A stretch of 60,000 nt of DNA from Takakia lepidozioides (lineage: Eukaryota > Streptophyta > Takakiopsida > Takakiales > Takakiaceae), in NCBI GenBank assembly GCA_030704615.1, contig CM060732.1:19966001-20026000 (forward strand), in the 5' to 3' direction. Both the position numbers and the translations under genes were made by a program. A model generated the notes under the pieces. It saw nothing but the letters and a program-made list of their open reading frames with translations, did no database searches and was not told the DNA's origin. Below, piece by piece: positions 59,574 through 60,000 of this stretch. Each line of letters opens with the position of its first letter. Position 1 is the stretch's first letter.

Positions 59574-59889
59574 CTATCTCCTTTGTTTGATCACATAGAC
59601 CAGATCAGCAGCATTCACAACAGTCTCTTTCGGAGGATTCGTGAACACATAGGACGTTGGAGAACCAAGAGTACCATGGCGCCGATACAAGCCCAATGCC
59701 AACATACCTTTGCTGTGCAGCAGCCCCAGAAACAAATCCCTATACTGCCGATTTGCATATTGCTCAGGCACTGCAATTTGGTCCAGTACACGCTCACTAG
59801 TGAGACTACCCTCTTGTTTCACAGACCCGCCCCCTGCCACAAGTTGCTCCACTATGGACAGAGTGTTTCGGTTGTAAAATACTGATCGC
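59574..59889 (-). CDS. BK/Slo-type calcium-activated potassium channel, C-terminal exon (partial gene)
   Basis: The minus-strand frame starts after an acceptor (TTTAATGCAG at 59890-59899) and ends at a stop at 59574-59576, about 104 residues. The sequence reads RSVFYNRNTLSIVEQLVAGG, then YANRQYRDLFLGLLHSKGML, ALGLYRRHG, YVFTNPPKETVVNAADLVYV and IKQRR. This matches the end of the cytosolic regulatory (RCK2) region of Slo/BK channels, which includes an 'L...LV.GG' helix, a 'GLYR' strand and a final 'Y.(F/I)TNPP....(V/L)...D.VYV' strand. BK channels open on voltage and cytosolic calcium. The pore and calcium-bowl exons would lie beyond 60000. The signature is strong; subfamily and ion specificity cannot be judged from this piece. 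Confidence 0.8.
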
Positions 59890-60000
59890 CTGCATTAAAG
59901 CAACATACAAAAATTCCTCACATTTAAAAGATTAACATGGAGTTGCATTGTTGCAGCATTCTTCATAAACTAGTCTCAGATTGATAACGGAAGAACCAGG

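Overview
The window looks like nuclear DNA of a land plant or close streptophyte relative. Spliced GT-AG genes share it with DNA transposons, satellite-like repeats and decayed genes. Three multi-exon genes can be read with confidence: a MODIFIER OF SNC1 (MOS1) homologue in two tandem copies, a HOTHEAD-type GMC oxidoreductase, and the last exon of a BK/Slo-type calcium-activated potassium channel. As far as I recall, BK-type channels are absent from flowering plants but present in some bryophytes, lycophytes and algae, so a non-flowering lineage is my guess; the species is not determined. A run of exactly 500 N (51681-52180) is a scaffolding gap.

Region 1 (about 0.5-16.7 kb) is a nested complex of mobile DNA. 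It holds four arrays of hairpin-forming TGCGACCACC...GGTGGTCGCA units, a ~265-bp promoter-like sequence in inverted copies (808-1070 and 11868-12140), GACGT-rich blocks near both outer edges, and a tRNA-derived SINE inside one array. Three cargo genes are present: a protein-kinase-like gene (2118-3626, +), a RING gene with a C-terminal SUMO-interaction-like tail (8354-10581, -), and a hAT transposase (about 12.9-15.5 kb, -). All three are damaged. Every in-frame stop I could place in them is explained by one transition (CAG to TAG, or TGG to TAG/TGA), as expected from decay of methylated cytosines. Between the kinase and RING genes lie a 120-bp satellite family and a 997-bp tandem duplication.

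Region 2 (16.7-29.1 kb) is a gene graveyard. It contains a frameshifted gene for a proline-rich, membrane-anchored TIR protein, two broken FCP1/HAD-phosphatase-like genes, a 266-bp tandem duplication carrying a CG-rich palindrome, and a degenerate minisatellite.

Region 3 (29.6-51.7 kb) is a tandem segmental duplication. Copy 1 of MOS1 (30915-38218, -) joins in frame across eight exons for 1782 residues. Copy 2 (44357-51311 or 51394, -) keeps all large exons open, but the exon encoding the N-terminal signature motif has lost its splice acceptor and reading frame.

Region 4 (52.2-60 kb) holds the intact five-exon GMC oxidoreductase (54271-57340, -, 573 residues), an unrecognised small open frame (57712-58041, +), and the BK channel terminal exon (59574-59889, -), whose remainder lies beyond the window. 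There are no operons; apart from the tandem MOS1 pair, the genes look functionally independent.
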